Source: Streptomyces sp. Alt3
GTDB lineage: Bacteria > Actinomycetota > Actinomycetes > Streptomycetales > Streptomycetaceae
Length of the DNA stretch: 64,000 nt
Reading direction: 5' to 3'
Assembly (NCBI RefSeq): GCF_030719215.1
Contig: NZ_CP120983.1
Location: 6,882,001-6,946,000, forward strand
Positions 63,098 through 64,000 of the stretch are shown here, one piece after another. A program made the position numbers and the translations under genes. Every line of letters begins with the position of its first letter. Position 1 is the stretch's first letter. A model generated the notes under the pieces. It was not told the origin of the DNA. It saw only the letters and a list, made by a program, of their open reading frames with translations, and did not search any database.

Positions 63098-63964
63098 GTG
63101 CGCAAGAACATCAAGATCACCGCTGCTGCCGCCGCCACCGCCGCCCTCGCCTTCGGGCTCAGCGCCTGCGGTACGGACTCCGACCCGGCCTCCAAGGGCG
63201 AGACCGGTGCCAAGGCGGACACCTCCAAGGCGCTCGTCGTCGCCGCGTCCCCGACGCCGCACGCCGACATCCTGAACTTCGTCAAGAAGAACCTGGCGGA
63301 CAAGGCCGGCCTCAAGCTGGAGGTCAAGGAGTTCACGGACTACGTCCTGCCGAACACCGCCACCGAGAACGGCCAGGTCGACGCCAACTTCTTCCAGCAC
63401 AAGCCCTACCTGGACGACTTCAACAAGAAGAACAAGACCCACATCGTCCCGGTGGTCGACGTCCACCTCGAGCCCCTCGGTCTCTACTCCAAGAAGATCA
63501 AGGACGTCAAGGACATCAAGGCCGGCCAGACGATCGCCGTCCCGAACGACACCACCAACGAGGGCCGTGCGCTCCAGCTGCTCGCCGAGAACGGGCTGAT
63601 CACCGTCAAGGACGGCGTCGGCACCAACGCCAAGCTCAGCGACATCACGGACAAGAAGGGCCTGGAGTTCAAGGAGATCGAGGCCGCGACCGTGCCCCGC
63701 GCCCTGGACGACGTCGACGCCGCCGTCATCAACGGCAACTACGCCATCGAGGCCGACCTGAAGCCCGGCCAGGACTCCCTCGCGCTGGAGAAGGCCGACG
63801 GCAACCCCTACGCCAACTTCCTGGCCGTCAAGGAGGGCAACGAGGACGACCCGCGCGTCCAGAAGCTCGCGAAGCTCCTGAACTCCGACGAGGTCAAGAA
63901 GTTCATCGAGGACACCTACAAGGGCTCGATCATCCCCGCCTTCGGTGAGCCCGCCAAGTCCTGA
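63098..63964 (+). CDS. metQ: methionine-binding lipoprotein
   Basis: A protein of 288 residues from GTG 63098, with AGAGG eight bases ahead; ATG 63038 further upstream is out of keeping with the signal peptide. The lipoprotein signal VRKNIKITAAAAATAALAFGLSAC is split as a basic start, a hydrophobic core and lipobox LSAC (Cys near 24). The NlpA-type binding fold shows LVVAASPTPHADIL, NTATENGQVDANFFQHKPYL, IAVPNDTTNEGRALQLL and INGNYAIEADL. It delivers methionine to MetI. It is the last gene; the window ends 36 bases later. Confidence 0.95.
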   Translation: MRKNIKITAAAAATAALAFGLSACGTDSDPASKGETGAKADTSKALVVAASPTPHADILNFVKKNLADKAGLKLEVKEFTDYVLPNTATENGQVDANFFQHKPYLDDFNKKNKTHIVPVVDVHLEPLGLYSKKIKDVKDIKAGQTIAVPNDTTNEGRALQLLAENGLITVKDGVGTNAKLSDITDKKGLEFKEIEAATVPRALDDVDAAVINGNYAIEADLKPGQDSLALEKADGNPYANFLAVKEGNEDDPRVQKLAKLLNSDEVKKFIEDTYKGSIIPAFGEPAKS

Positions 63965-64000
63965 CGCCGAGGCGCCACTTGCCCCAGGAGCCCCGCCCAC

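Overview
The window reads as a Streptomyces (or close actinomycete) chromosome. It is GC-rich, uses many GTG starts and 4-8 base start/stop overlaps, and its right half carries typical Streptomyces core loci: the argCJBDR cluster with argH nearby, a MocR regulator, DUF1918 and DUF5997 proteins, and a metNIQ transporter behind a Cys/Met-rich leader peptide.

Positions 1 to about 29,700 form an accessory defence island. From left to right it holds the following. (1) The front end of a broken DUF5655-type predicted nuclease gene. (2) A DrmA-like helicase plus DrmB-like DUF1998 pair on the + strand (661-6315). (3) A convergent DEAH superfamily-2 helicase (6406-8166). (4) A heavily frameshifted second DUF5655 relic (8387-9150). 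(5) A cytosine-C5 DNA methyltransferase with an endonuclease-III-like iron-sulfur tail (9445-11361), tail-overlapping a Vsr nuclease, then a lone AbrB/MazE-fold protein. (6) A tightly coupled minus-strand operon reading MORC-like GHKL ATPase, Z1-domain ATPase, PD-(D/E)XK protein, AIPR protein (19407 down to 12086). (7) A second, different DrmA-like/DrmB-like pair on the minus strand (25696 down to 20343). (8) A GIY-YIG nuclease-like protein and a large unknown protein with a HEPN-type R-x4-H motif. A tRNA-3'-end-like sequence at about 29,650 may mark the right attachment end.

The MORC-Z1-nuclease-AIPR-methyltransferase-Vsr set is a known kind of predicted restriction-modification system. The DrmA/DrmB helicase-DUF1998 pair is the core of DISARM anti-phage systems. 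Two dissimilar DrmAB pairs bracketing a MORC/Z1 restriction system, with no visible DrmC phospholipase-D protein, is the most unusual arrangement here and may be a composite defence locus.

From 29,945 on the DNA is core chromosome. It holds 3-hydroxybutyryl-CoA dehydrogenase; a Tat-exported glycoside-hydrolase-like protein; DUF1918; a divergent EamA exporter/MocR regulator pair whose start codons share one CATG; a GNAT enzyme; a histidine-phosphatase-fold protein lacking its catalytic histidine; a class-C beta-lactamase-fold esterase; a coupled hydrolase-acyltransferase-histidine kinase-response regulator operon; a LysR effector-domain protein opposite DUF5997; and an SRPBCC protein.

The arginine cluster follows, with ARG-box promoters before argC and argH. 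Next come an aldo/keto reductase, a HAD-like protein, a TetR/MFS efflux pair, a phospholipid acyltransferase, a Tat-exported glycerophosphodiesterase, a sigma-like regulator, a second GNAT enzyme, two small membrane proteins, and metN-metI-metQ for methionine uptake. No ribosomal RNA, complete tRNA, CRISPR array, transposase or integrase gene was found.
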